Positions 41,122 to 51,349 of a stretch of 64,000 bases of DNA are shown here, one piece after another. The DNA is from Roseiconus nitratireducens (GTDB taxonomy: Bacteria > Planctomycetota > Planctomycetia > Pirellulales > Pirellulaceae). The position numbers were made by a program, and so were the translations under genes. The notes beneath the pieces are model-generated. The model ran no database searches and was not told where the DNA came from. It saw only the letters and a program-made list of their open reading frames with translations. Location: contig NZ_VWOX01000023.1 of the NCBI RefSeq assembly GCF_008629675.1, forward strand, positions 1 through 64,000. The letters run 5' to 3'. Every line of letters starts with the position of its first letter. Position 1 is the stretch's first letter.

Positions 41122-43517
41122 GCTTCCTGAGCATCGCCTTTCTGATGGCCCTTCCCCTGGCCGCCGCACCGCTGCTGCTGCATTTCTTCGATCGCCGTCG
41201 CAATGCGGTGATTCATTGGGGGGCCATGCAGTTCTTGATCGAGGCATCGACGCGCAAGACGAGCGCCCGCCGGTTGAAACAATGGCTGCTGCTGTTGTTG
41301 CGTTGCCTGGCCATTGCCGCCTTGATCTTTGCCTTGGCCCGTCCGCTGATCCCGGCCGGCTACCTCGGCTCGCGCGGCGAAGGCGAAACCGTTTTCGTGG
41401 TCGACAATTCGATGTCGATGCTGCGAGAAACCGATTCGGGCACGATGATCCAACAGGCGGTGCGACGCGGACAAGAGATGCTTTCCGATCTGTCCCGAAC
41501 GGAAGAAGTTCGGATTCTGACGACGGCCCCCTATCCCGTCTGGGCCAGCGCCGGAACCGTGCGAAGTGATTCCAGAAACCGTCAATGGATTGCGTCGCAG
41601 TTGGACCAGTTGAATGCCACCGAGGGACGCAGCGACTTGCTGGCCGCGCTGTTCACGGCGGTCCAGGCCGAGCACAAGCCCAGTCTTTCGTCGCGGCGGA
41701 TCGTGCTGCTGACCGACGGCCAATCTGCGGATTGGCGTCTGGAAGACCGTGCGGGTTGGAACCGGCTTCATGACGTTCTGAACGAATCGCCGGTTCGCAC
41801 CGAAATCGAGATCGTGCGATTGGACCAGGCGAGTCAAGCAGCGTCGAAGGGGAACATCGGCGTCGACGAGATTTCAATCGATCGTTTGATGGTCGGGGTC
41901 GGACAGCCCGTCACGGCAATCGCAACACTGCACAATTACGACGCCGCCGCCTCTCAGACTTCGCAGCTTGTCTGGCAGGTGGACGGTGAATCGAAGCGCG
42001 AGCAAGCGATCGACCCGATCGAAGGGGAGCAAACCGCCCAGGCCAATTGGACGCACACCTTTGATGCCCCCGGCACCTATCAGTTGCGTTGCCAGATCGA
42101 GCATGACGACGATTTGCCCCCCGACAATCAATCGACACTGGTCGTCCAGGTGGTGCAGAGCGTTCCGATCGTGATCGTGGAGAGCGCCTTCGAATTGGCA
42201 GAGATGCAACAGGATTCGTATTTCATCCAGGCTGCCCTGGGATGGATCGATGGCCGCCCCCTGGATGAATCGTCGATCTACGTGCCCACGCTGGTGTCGC
42301 CGGACGAATTGGCGACCACGGATTTGACCGAGCAGCGCGTCGTGGTGATCCCCAACCTGACTCGAATGAGTGACGACGGAATCGAAAAGTTGACCGAGTT
42401 CGTTGCCGAGGGCGGCGGGCTTTGGGTCGGCCTGGGACCGCGAACGGACGTTGATCGCTTCAATCAGCAATGGTTCGCCGAGGCGAGCGGCTTGGCACCA
42501 CTGAGAATCGATCGCATCGTGGATTCGGCGCCGGTGGAGTTGACCGGACAAGGGTTTGCCGAACAAGGGTTTGCCGAAGAGATGGACACAGCCCCGGCGG
42601 ACGGGCGTCAACTTCGGATCGATCCGTTCCGAAGCGAACATCCGGCCACACGACAGCTGGCCGATGATCAGCAATTGGACCTGTCCGATGCCATGGTCGA
42701 TCGGTACTTTCAATTTGTCCTGGGCGAAGACCCGAGCGCTGTTTCGGTTTTGTTGCGTCTGAACAACGGACAGCCGCTGGTCGCGGAAAACTTCATCGGA
42801 CGAGGGCGCGTCCTCGTCCAAGCGATTCCGCTTCGGTTGCAATGGAGTGACCTGGCGCGCACGCAATCTTTTGTGGTGATGGTCCGGGACTGGATCGACT
42901 ATCTGGCTCAGCCACGGGCAACTCAATTCAATCTGGATCCGGGGCAGCCGATTGTGATGCGTTTGGCCGACGCAACGGCAAACGGTAGCGAGGCGGGGAC
43001 GGGCACCGAAGCTCCCACGGCACTGTTGCGAACGCCTCAAGGCGATGCGGTCGAATTGGCGGCCCAACGTCGGGACGACGCGTTTGTGTTTCAATCCAGT
43101 CGCACGCGGCTTCCCGGAGAGTACCAATTGGAAATCGGACTTTCCGATCGCCCGATCCCGTTTCACGTGCGACGGTCCGCCGAAGAATCCAACCTGGAGC
43201 GGTTGAATTCCGACGCCTGGCAGCAGATCGCTGCCGCGACGACCGCCAACCCTTCACCGGAGAGCATGTCGGCCAGAGCTTCGTCCCAATCGGATCCCGT
43301 GTGGCCCTACCTGCTGCTCGGATTGATCGGCTTGATCGCCTGTGAATTGGTGCTGGCGGGGATTCTGTCCCGGGAACGTTTTGGTTCGGCCGGCATTCCT
43401 GAATACTCCGATATGGATTCGCCGATGGTCCCGCCAGCCGCTGATCCGGGCGACACCAACCTCCACAGCGCAGCGACGCCGCAGAGCGCCCACAGCCGTC
43501 CGGCGGAGGTGGTTTGA
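41118..43517 (+). CDS. BatA-like VWA membrane protein
   Basis: The 799-residue protein begins with the double membrane-spanning BatA/aerotolerance N-terminal domain (LSIAFLMALPLAAAPLLLHF; LKQWLLLLLRCLAIAALIFA). A VWA domain follows whose metal site DNSMS is at 96-100 and whose second part reads RRIVLLTDGQSADWRLED. A middle region has Ig-like and amidotransferase-like segments (RVVVIPNLTRMSDDGIEKLT), and a C-terminal membrane span (VWPYLLLGLIGLIACELVLA) anchors the other end. A short in-frame duplication, GFAEQGFAEE, lies near residue 480. Such proteins form the periplasmic arm of MoxR/VWA systems. The target is unknown. Confidence 0.9.
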   Translation: MSFLSIAFLMALPLAAAPLLLHFFDRRRNAVIHWGAMQFLIEASTRKTSARRLKQWLLLLLRCLAIAALIFALARPLIPAGYLGSRGEGETVFVVDNSMSMLRETDSGTMIQQAVRRGQEMLSDLSRTEEVRILTTAPYPVWASAGTVRSDSRNRQWIASQLDQLNATEGRSDLLAALFTAVQAEHKPSLSSRRIVLLTDGQSADWRLEDRAGWNRLHDVLNESPVRTEIEIVRLDQASQAASKGNIGVDEISIDRLMVGVGQPVTAIATLHNYDAAASQTSQLVWQVDGESKREQAIDPIEGEQTAQANWTHTFDAPGTYQLRCQIEHDDDLPPDNQSTLVVQVVQSVPIVIVESAFELAEMQQDSYFIQAALGWIDGRPLDESSIYVPTLVSPDELATTDLTEQRVVVIPNLTRMSDDGIEKLTEFVAEGGGLWVGLGPRTDVDRFNQQWFAEASGLAPLRIDRIVDSAPVELTGQGFAEQGFAEEMDTAPADGRQLRIDPFRSEHPATRQLADDQQLDLSDAMVDRYFQFVLGEDPSAVSVLLRLNNGQPLVAENFIGRGRVLVQAIPLRLQWSDLARTQSFVVMVRDWIDYLAQPRATQFNLDPGQPIVMRLADATANGSEAGTGTEAPTALLRTPQGDAVELAAQRRDDAFVFQSSRTRLPGEYQLEIGLSDRPIPFHVRRSAEESNLERLNSDAWQQIAAATTANPSPESMSARASSQSDPVWPYLLLGLIGLIACELVLAGILSRERFGSAGIPEYSDMDSPMVPPAADPGDTNLHSAATPQSAHSRPAEVV

Positions 43518-43520
43518 ACG

Positions 43521-46394
43521 ATGAATGCGACGGAAACCATCCGAAACGAATACCTGGCGTTCGGTCATCCCTTCAGTCTTCCGTCACTGATTCTGGTCGG
43601 GTTGGCATGTTTGGCAATCATGCTGGGGACGCTGTACCGGGAGCGTCGCGTGCTGGGACGCCGCACCACACTCGCGTTTTCCGCGTTGAGAATCGTTGCC
43701 GTGGCGACCGTCTTCTGGATGCTGTTGGCACCGACCAATGTGTTGGAGGAATCCACCACCACCCGCAAGGCGGTGGTGATGGTGGCCGACGCGAGTGCCA
43801 GCATGACCATCGTCGATCCCCAGGGATCCGCCGATGATCGGCGTTGGTTCACGGTCGAAAACGAGGAACAATCGAATGCGGCGATTGGTCGGGCGATTGC
43901 CTTGACGGACCGGGCAATCGCGGCAATGGGAATCGCACACCGAGAATTGTCCGATTCGATTGCCGAACTGCAGCAGCACGGAACACAGCAAGAGGTCAAT
44001 GATCATTTGGCGCGTTCCAGCCGAGCGGTGACGCGTGCCAGAGGGCACCTTGCCGAACTCGCCGATCTGTCGCCGGGACTGGAACCGTCGGTCGATCGCG
44101 AGACCGATGTCGCGTCCCTGTTGCGACGGCTGAACGGATTGCTGGAAAGTCCCGAATTCGATTCGCTGGCGGATTTGGCCGATGCTTTGAACCGCGGCGG
44201 TGCCCCGAAGGAAATGGGCTGGCGAGAAGGTCTTCCCGATTTGACGGCGCGCGTCGTGACCACGCGGCGTGTCTTTCAAGAGCTCGCCACGCAGCTGGTT
44301 TCATCGGACGACCTTTCCTCCAGCGCTCCGGCAAGTGATCTGGCAATCTTCCGTGGCCGATCGCGAAGTGAACGTCTGGCGAACTACCTGGACCACTTTC
44401 AGCGTTCGGCCGGAGAGGCCATCGATCAATCGGCTGACCTGCGGTGGAGCGCGTTCGCGTCCGGCTCACAGGATTTCTCGGGAGATTCCGATGCAACCCG
44501 CTTTCTGAAGGGTTTACGAGACCGCGAGGACGTGCCGCGGCAGACCGATCTGAGTTCTGCGTTGCGACATGTGCAGCAGTTGGCACAACGTCAACCGATC
44601 GCGGCCACGTTTGTCTTGTCGGACGTGGCGCACAATCACTCCGAGGCCGCCGGTCCGACCCAAATCGCCGCACAGCTAAAGGACACACCGGTCTACATGG
44701 TCCCGATCGGCAATCCGTCGCGATTGCGCGATGTCGATCTGGTCTCCGTCAGCGCACCGACGGTTGCCATGCGGAACGATGACGTGGTGATCGAAGCCCA
44801 CCTTGGCATTTATCAGTGCCTGGGGGAAACCTGCACCATTCAGCTGTTGCGTGACGGCGAGGTCGTTGATTTCCGCAACGTGCTGGTGGATTCGGATTCA
44901 GAAAGTCGAAGCATCCGATTCGACCAGCGGGTCTCGGAGATCGGCCGGGAGACATTTCAAATCGCGGTCCAACCGGTCGACGGAGAAATGACGACCGAGA
45001 ACAATTTTGATGAGATTGAGATCAATGTCACTCGCAGTGACATCAAGGTTCTGTTGGCGGACGAGATGCCGAGGTGGGAATACCGCTACCTGGCGCAGTT
45101 GTTTCGGAGGGACCCGAAGGTTGAGTTGGACGAGTTGCTGTTTCATCCTCGACAGATCGCCACGGGCCGCCGCGAACCATCCGGGACATTTCCCGTCACG
45201 GTCGACCAATGGAATCAATACGATGTGGTGATCCTGGGCGACCTGCCCGTCGAACACCTGCCCGTCGCCAGCCAGGAATCGCTGATCAAGTACCTGCGTT
45301 CCAGGGGCGGCACGCTGATCATGATCGCCGGCGATCGATCCATGCCCCAGAATTTTGTCGACTATCCGTTGAAGGACGTGGTCCCCGTCCGACCGATCGA
45401 TGCGGGCGTCGCCGACGCGACCAATTACGCCTTTCGCGTGACCGAGGCGGGGCGGTCGCACGCCGCATTGATGATCGGGGAAACCGAACAAGCGACGCGG
45501 GACGCCTGGGATTTCGTCAACCGCTTTTCGCCGCTGCACAAGGTGTCACGTTGGCGAACGCCGCTGCCGACCGCTCGCAGTTTGATTGCCGCCGTGCCGC
45601 GTGAAAGTGCCTTGATTGAGGATGCGGATGCCATCAGAGAATCCGCCTTCCTGTGTTGGCAACCGGTTGGCAGGGGACGTGCCGTGTACCTTTCCGGCCC
45701 GGATACCTATCGGCTACGTTTCCTGCGCGGTGACCGCCTGCACTATCGGTTTTGGGGACAATTGATGCGGTGGGCGATCGCGTCGGATCTATCCGCGGGA
45801 GACCGCACCGTCCGCATCCGCACCGGCAAATCGCTGTATGAAACGGACAGCGTGATCGACGTCGAAGTGGAACTGAACGATGCGGACGGTGAACCCGTTG
45901 TCCGCGACGACTTGGACGATGACGCACTGTCCTTGCAGGTGGCTTCGGCCGACACCCAGCGTGAGGTCCCGCTATCGGCCGATCCGGAACGACCGGGGGT
46001 CTACCGCGCCGAACTGCGTTCGCTGCCTCCCGGCGTCTACCAGGCTGAACCGAAAGGAAGTCTGATCGACACGCTGCGTGCGACCGAATCTGCCGAGCCG
46101 TCCGCCCAACCGGACGACCCCATCGCGACATTCACCGTCCAGGCGGATTTGCCCGCCGAACTGGTTGACACCCGATGCAATCGCGTGCTGGCCGGACAAT
46201 TGGCGGAGCTGACCGGAGGCCAGGTGTTGCCGCCGACGGCCATCGAGGAGGTGCTGGCGCTCACCGACCTGGAACCGGTGGTGACGCATCACGTTGGACG
46301 CCAACCGCTGTGGTTACGTTGGCGATATCTGTGGCTTGTGTTTGGATGCCTGCAAGTCGAGTGGATCGTTCGCAAGTGGAGAGGGCTTTCTTGA
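43521..46394 (+). CDS. VWA and glutamine-amidotransferase-like membrane protein
   Basis: The 957-residue protein has two N-terminal membrane spans (LPSLILVGLACLAIMLGTLY; TLAFSALRIVAVATVFWMLL). A VWA-type metal site DASAS sits at 90-94, followed by a long helical insert (AELQQHGTQ region to about 270). A class-I glutamine-amidotransferase-like fold lies around 500-720 (IKVLLADEMPRWEYRYLAQL; RGGTLIMIAGDRSMPQNFVD). One C-terminal span (LRWRYLWLVFGCLQVEWIV) closes the protein. I see no amidotransferase catalytic Cys, so that domain is probably non-enzymatic. It starts four bases after the BatA-like gene and ends two bases before the next. Confidence 0.88.
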   Translation: MNATETIRNEYLAFGHPFSLPSLILVGLACLAIMLGTLYRERRVLGRRTTLAFSALRIVAVATVFWMLLAPTNVLEESTTTRKAVVMVADASASMTIVDPQGSADDRRWFTVENEEQSNAAIGRAIALTDRAIAAMGIAHRELSDSIAELQQHGTQQEVNDHLARSSRAVTRARGHLAELADLSPGLEPSVDRETDVASLLRRLNGLLESPEFDSLADLADALNRGGAPKEMGWREGLPDLTARVVTTRRVFQELATQLVSSDDLSSSAPASDLAIFRGRSRSERLANYLDHFQRSAGEAIDQSADLRWSAFASGSQDFSGDSDATRFLKGLRDREDVPRQTDLSSALRHVQQLAQRQPIAATFVLSDVAHNHSEAAGPTQIAAQLKDTPVYMVPIGNPSRLRDVDLVSVSAPTVAMRNDDVVIEAHLGIYQCLGETCTIQLLRDGEVVDFRNVLVDSDSESRSIRFDQRVSEIGRETFQIAVQPVDGEMTTENNFDEIEINVTRSDIKVLLADEMPRWEYRYLAQLFRRDPKVELDELLFHPRQIATGRREPSGTFPVTVDQWNQYDVVILGDLPVEHLPVASQESLIKYLRSRGGTLIMIAGDRSMPQNFVDYPLKDVVPVRPIDAGVADATNYAFRVTEAGRSHAALMIGETEQATRDAWDFVNRFSPLHKVSRWRTPLPTARSLIAAVPRESALIEDADAIRESAFLCWQPVGRGRAVYLSGPDTYRLRFLRGDRLHYRFWGQLMRWAIASDLSAGDRTVRIRTGKSLYETDSVIDVEVELNDADGEPVVRDDLDDDALSLQVASADTQREVPLSADPERPGVYRAELRSLPPGVYQAEPKGSLIDTLRATESAEPSAQPDDPIATFTVQADLPAELVDTRCNRVLAGQLAELTGGQVLPPTAIEEVLALTDLEPVVTHHVGRQPLWLRWRYLWLVFGCLQVEWIVRKWRGLS

Positions 46395-46396
46395 TC

Positions 46397-49300
46397 ATGT
46401 CGGCTTCAATCTCAACCCATCGATTCCCTTCCGCGATCGAACGCAAACTTCGGTCCGTCCGTTGGCGGCGTGCCGGGCTGGCCGCGGCCGCCTCCGTCGC
46501 CGTCGGCGCCGCGGTGCTGATGACCCTCATGATCGGCTCGATGGCGTTGGATTGGCTGTTTCCCTTTGCGCCCGCCCTGATGCGGCCGCTATTGACCGCG
46601 GGAACTCTGGCGGCGACGGCAGCAAGCGTCTTCGCTTTCGGCTACCGCCCGATCCGATCGGCTCTGCGATGGAACGATGCGGCCAATGCCGTCGACGGCG
46701 AAATCCCGCAGTTGGAGGAACGATGGTCGACGGTCGCCAGCTTGTCATCGCGTCAACTGAGCGATCAGACGCCGACGCAGCGGGCCATGGCCGCGCAAGT
46801 CATCAGTGAAGCCGTGGCGATGGAGCAAATCGTCCAGCCGTCTCGGGTGGCGCCACCGGTTTCGCCCAAGCCGGCGGTGGCCGCCGCCGCGGCCAGCGCT
46901 TTGTTGCTGGCGGGATTGATCGCGATCAATCCCTCGCAATTGTCGGTATTGATGAAGCGTTTCTGGTTTCCCACCAGCCCGATCACGGCCACACAATTGC
47001 AAAGTTTGACCGGCGATCAGTTCGTTCCCCGAAGCGAATCCATCGACCTGATCACGCGGCAAGACGGCGTGCAACGGTCGCGGGCCACGCTGACGGTGCG
47101 AGATGCGGACGGGACCAGCCGCGAGTACCAAATAGGGGCCGACGAGAATGCTTCCGACCTCTTTCGACATCGGCTACGTGTCGACGATTCGGTGTCCTAC
47201 CGGGTCCGCGCCGGCGACAGTCAAACCGCGTGGCAACACCTTCGCGTGATCGATTTCCCCGAGTTGGCGGAGGTGAAATTTGCAATCGACTTCCCCGAGT
47301 ACACGCGGCAAGATCCGGTCCAACGCGATCGTCTTCCCCGCCGCGTCAAAGTCGCTCAAGGTAGCACGTTGCGATTGTCACTGAAGCCGCTTGAACCCCT
47401 GAAGCAACTGTCCCTCGCCGTAACCCACCTCGATCGTTCCACGGGTGAGAACAGCTCAGAGGAAACTCAGGCTGAATCCGAACGGGAAGAATTGATTGCC
47501 GACGATTCCGGCTGGTATCACTTCCAGATGCAACTGATGGACGACGTCATTCTGGCGCCGTCGTTGACCAGTCCGCACGATCTGACGAACCAGCGTCGGC
47601 TGTTTTCTCGCATCGACGTCATCACCGACAAGGCTCCCGTTGCCCGCGTTGTCAGCCCCAACAACGAGATGGCGGTCGCCGTCGACGAAACCATCGAAAT
47701 CGAGTTTGAAGCACACGACGACCACGGCATCATGACCGCTGAGCTGGTCGTCTTCGATGAGTCTCGAAAGGATGAACAGGGAAACCCGGTGGTCGTCGCG
47801 GTCAAACCGATCCCGCTGGCAGACCAAAAGAACAGCAAGCACGTGATGGGGAAGACGGAATTGGATCTGCGTGACATGAATCTGCGCGAAGGCAGCGAGA
47901 TCAGTTACGCCATCCGGGTCACCGACAACCGCGATGTCGCCTTAGCGAGTCAGCAGACTTCCGACCCGTCGTCAACGGCCCAGGCCCCGACGGCTCCCGA
48001 CAAGAACTCCGACGCGAACGCCCGGGACCGGTTGGCCGAAGACTCCGCACTCCGCAGCAAGGACGCCGAAGGCGTCGCCGAAAACCCCAGCGGGCCGAAT
48101 CAGAACGCTTCGCCAGAATCGGAATCGGCGACACCGTCCAAGGATGATCTGAGCCAAATGTTGGCACTCGCTCCTCCCCGCTTCCCGGAGTCCGATTCGC
48201 CCGGCGATGCGTCACCCCAGGATCGCGAAGGAGTGTCAAAGCAACCCACGCCGCAAATCCCGACCGACGGATCTTCAGCTGACTTACCTCCGGCTGACGA
48301 AGCGCCCAAACGACCGTCATCGACGTCTGCACCGGATGCCGAACCGGCGGGGGATGGTTTGGACGATGAACCTGGGGATGCCTCGAACGATTCGCCCGCA
48401 GATGCTTCGGAAGCGAACCAGGACCCGCGAGGTTCCGAATCGCAAGGGCCGCAAACGTCCGAAGGGGTGCCTTCCATCGATCCGAAGAAAGGGATGCGCG
48501 GCGAAGATTCGTCTTCTGAACCTGGCACCGACGCTAACCCTTCAGCGGATGGCGCGCCCGCAGACGAATCCCCGGACGACGGGAATGGTCGTCCCGCCTC
48601 CGATCCGGCTGCCGAATCGGACGAAGTGACGCCCGGTTCCAAGCCTGAACCGTCCGCCGGCAACCCGTTGGACCAAATCGCCAAAGCGACAACCTCACCG
48701 CCGTCACCCGCCGACACCGATCCGTCCCCCAGGAAGCAGTCGGCGCCGACCCTGCAGGCGGCCAATTCCCCATCGCCGAAGCCGGCGGACACCAGCTCGA
48801 AAAACTCACCTTCCAACGCTGGCGGCTCCTCCCCGAAATCGTCGGCTTCCAAACAGGTCGCAATGACTCAATCGGCCGGGACTCAATCGGCTCGCCCCGA
48901 TCCGAAACAGCCGAATTCGGATCCGAAACCTGCGGCATCAAACCCCACGCAGCCGTCGGATCCAGCCCCCAAGCCATCCGGCTCCAAGGTGGCCAAGTCT
49001 TCGGCTGGAGAAACAAGACCGCCGAATCAGTTTGCCTTGAAGACGCAGCAGAGCCGCAGCGGACAAGACACCCAAACCGGCCGTCGACGGTTGAAGATCA
49101 CGGAGAAGCTGGCTTCCATCGCAACGGCAGAAACTCGTCCCGGAGAAGACCGCCAGATTCGTGAAAGCGTCGTCGAGATCGACGAGATGCTGGCCGAAGT
49201 CGAGACGGGATTGCGGCAGTTGGTTGATCGGACGATTGCGGATTCGGACCGAGGCGAGCAATTTCAACGTCTGGATCTGGGACTCGGCAACATCGAATCC

Positions 49301-51349
49301 TTCATCGCGGACCTGCGCGAGGAAACCAAAGAGAACCAGTTTGCGTTTGTGGGTCTGCAGATGGTGGACATCGCCAGGACCCACGTGACGCCGGCCCGGG
49401 ATCGTGTTTTCGCCGCGACCGCGCGGCCGAACGCCAGCGACGTCGATGCCTCCGTCTCGCTGCAACACGTCGTTCGCGCCCGAGAATTGTTGGCGGCTCT
49501 GCTGAAGCGATACGACCGCGTCAAGCAGGAGCGTGAGCTCAAGGACGACATGGAAGAAACTGCCACGATGTACGAGGTTTATCTGCAGAAGCGGCGAATG
49601 CTGATGCGTGAAGCGAGGCAGAATCGCAACCCGTTGGAACGCAAGATGGGAATCGTCGAAGTCGACCAGGCTTACCTGGATCGATTGGCGGAAGTCTTGC
49701 AATTGCGTCGTGCGATGTTGGACGAGCTGGCGCAGATGCTCGGTGATGATCCCCGCCTGCTGTCACGCTACCTTGAGCTGACGAAACGTCGCGGAGATTC
49801 ACTTCGCGACCAACTGTCGGAAATTTCGCAACGTCAATACGACGCCACCGAAGAACTGCTCAGCTGGTTACAGATCGACGAATCGCAAAAGCCCGACCTG
49901 TGGTCGATCATTGTCGACCTGCGCGTTCAGTCCGCAAGCCAGATCGCAAAGGACACCGCCGAGCTGGCAGAACGGGTCGAGAAGCAAATGCCGCTGGAGA
50001 TCGATTCGTCCGTTGGGACCGCGGCTGCCACCGTGGCCATGGCCAAACAACTCGCCAGCGACGCCAGGAGCATCCAGTTCGACGCCGAAAAGTTGGTCGG
50101 GCAGGCGGGTCAGGTTGCCGACGCCGATTCGCTGGTGCACAACGCCGGGACTTTGGTGACTCGTTGCGATCGACTGTTTGCCTTGTTTGATCGGCTGCAA
50201 TTTGAAAACGAATCGGAACCGGCCGTCGCCGACTATGTGGATCGCCGAATGTTGGAAACCCGTGCCGTCGCCAACCTGGCGGATGCCTGGTCGGAACTTT
50301 GCAACAGCCTGGTCGCTGGCAATTATGCGGGCGTGGTGCACACCGAGCAGCTCCGTCTGGCCGTTGCCACGCAACTGCTCCGCGTGGAAATGCTGGAGAT
50401 GGAAAGCGAGCTGGAAGGACAATTCCAGCGGTTGGCCGAATCCAGCGTGCCAGGGCCAATCGTCGACATGATCCGCTCGCTGCATCGCTTGATGGAAACG
50501 ATCACCTTCAATCAAGCCGCTGCATCGTTTCGTGCCTCCGGCGACACCATCGAATCGGCAAGCCGGCAGCAGGAACTGGCCCTGCAGCGGCTGGAAGAAG
50601 CCGAAGAATTGTTTGACAAGATTCGACGCGAAGTTGTGCGAGAACTCGACCAATACGATGTGCGAGACCCCAACATCGCCGATCTTCGCGACCCGACGCT
50701 GGATGAATTTCTGGCCCGGCTGGAACGAGAACCAAATATCGTTGCCCAGCTTGGCATCCCCGTTCGGCGAACCAATCTCCGCGTGATTGCCGAATCCATG
50801 CTGTGGCAACAACAGGGTGGCGGGGGACTCGGTGAGGCCGGCAAAGCTGCTGCGAATCGGGCCAAGGAAGCAATGAAAATGAAGCGGGCCGCCCAGCAGA
50901 AAGACGACAAGGAAAAGGCGAAAGAACGGGAGTTGACCGACGGGGAGCGCGAGCAGTTCGCGCAGGCGAAGCGAGCACAAGAGATGCTGGAGAAGTCACT
51001 GCGAGAGATTGAACAACGTCGGGATGATCCGACCACGCCCGATGGGGAACGCCAACGTTTGGACAAAATGGCCAAGAACATCGAACGCATGATGGAACAG
51101 TCCGACGGAAACAATGCCGACCGCCGGGCATGGGACCAGGTCGTTCAATCCGATCAGGCCCAGGAATTGATCCGCGCGCTCGCCGCGGGGGAATCTCTCC
51201 CCGACGAACAGTGGAATAAATTGCTTTCGACGTTGGACGATGGGCTGTGGCAAGTTCGTGGAAACCAGCCGCCCGAAGCGTACCGCAAGGCCATCGAACA
51301 GTACCAAGACCAGATCCGAGAACTCATGCAGACGATTGATGAAGGATGA
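46397..51349 (+). CDS. Giant DUF4175-like membrane protein with disordered tether and coiled coils
   Basis: The 1650-residue protein has three hydrophobic N-terminal spans (GLAAAASVAVGAAVLMTLMI; LLTAGTLAATAASVFAF; AAAASALLLAGLIAI). The ISQLEERWSTVASLS-like region between them recalls DUF4175 proteins of MoxR operons. An Ig-like section (about 215-510) follows. Residues about 520-885 form a very long Pro/Ser/Asp/Ala-rich disordered stretch, and then a coiled-coil-rich part runs to the end, including a Lys/Glu-rich block near 1490-1520 (MKMKRAAQQKDDKEKAKERE). I chose the ATG at 46397, two bases after the preceding stop; the frame is open to 46175 inside the previous gene. The architecture suggests a membrane-anchored tether or scaffold in the envelope. 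Confidence 0.88.
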   Translation: MSASISTHRFPSAIERKLRSVRWRRAGLAAAASVAVGAAVLMTLMIGSMALDWLFPFAPALMRPLLTAGTLAATAASVFAFGYRPIRSALRWNDAANAVDGEIPQLEERWSTVASLSSRQLSDQTPTQRAMAAQVISEAVAMEQIVQPSRVAPPVSPKPAVAAAAASALLLAGLIAINPSQLSVLMKRFWFPTSPITATQLQSLTGDQFVPRSESIDLITRQDGVQRSRATLTVRDADGTSREYQIGADENASDLFRHRLRVDDSVSYRVRAGDSQTAWQHLRVIDFPELAEVKFAIDFPEYTRQDPVQRDRLPRRVKVAQGSTLRLSLKPLEPLKQLSLAVTHLDRSTGENSSEETQAESEREELIADDSGWYHFQMQLMDDVILAPSLTSPHDLTNQRRLFSRIDVITDKAPVARVVSPNNEMAVAVDETIEIEFEAHDDHGIMTAELVVFDESRKDEQGNPVVVAVKPIPLADQKNSKHVMGKTELDLRDMNLREGSEISYAIRVTDNRDVALASQQTSDPSSTAQAPTAPDKNSDANARDRLAEDSALRSKDAEGVAENPSGPNQNASPESESATPSKDDLSQMLALAPPRFPESDSPGDASPQDREGVSKQPTPQIPTDGSSADLPPADEAPKRPSSTSAPDAEPAGDGLDDEPGDASNDSPADASEANQDPRGSESQGPQTSEGVPSIDPKKGMRGEDSSSEPGTDANPSADGAPADESPDDGNGRPASDPAAESDEVTPGSKPEPSAGNPLDQIAKATTSPPSPADTDPSPRKQSAPTLQAANSPSPKPADTSSKNSPSNAGGSSPKSSASKQVAMTQSAGTQSARPDPKQPNSDPKPAASNPTQPSDPAPKPSGSKVAKSSAGETRPPNQFALKTQQSRSGQDTQTGRRRLKITEKLASIATAETRPGEDRQIRESVVEIDEMLAEVETGLRQLVDRTIADSDRGEQFQRLDLGLGNIESFIADLREETKENQFAFVGLQMVDIARTHVTPARDRVFAATARPNASDVDASVSLQHVVRARELLAALLKRYDRVKQERELKDDMEETATMYEVYLQKRRMLMREARQNRNPLERKMGIVEVDQAYLDRLAEVLQLRRAMLDELAQMLGDDPRLLSRYLELTKRRGDSLRDQLSEISQRQYDATEELLSWLQIDESQKPDLWSIIVDLRVQSASQIAKDTAELAERVEKQMPLEIDSSVGTAAATVAMAKQLASDARSIQFDAEKLVGQAGQVADADSLVHNAGTLVTRCDRLFALFDRLQFENESEPAVADYVDRRMLETRAVANLADAWSELCNSLVAGNYAGVVHTEQLRLAVATQLLRVEMLEMESELEGQFQRLAESSVPGPIVDMIRSLHRLMETITFNQAAASFRASGDTIESASRQQELALQRLEEAEELFDKIRREVVRELDQYDVRDPNIADLRDPTLDEFLARLEREPNIVAQLGIPVRRTNLRVIAESMLWQQQGGGGLGEAGKAAANRAKEAMKMKRAAQQKDDKEKAKERELTDGEREQFAQAKRAQEMLEKSLREIEQRRDDPTTPDGERQRLDKMAKNIERMMEQSDGNNADRRAWDQVVQSDQAQELIRALAAGESLPDEQWNKLLSTLDDGLWQVRGNQPPEAYRKAIEQYQDQIRELMQTIDEG

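Noticed and set aside
41874..43166. 430-codon minus-strand frame
   Set aside because: Antisense to the BatA-like gene; composition is that of a shadow frame.
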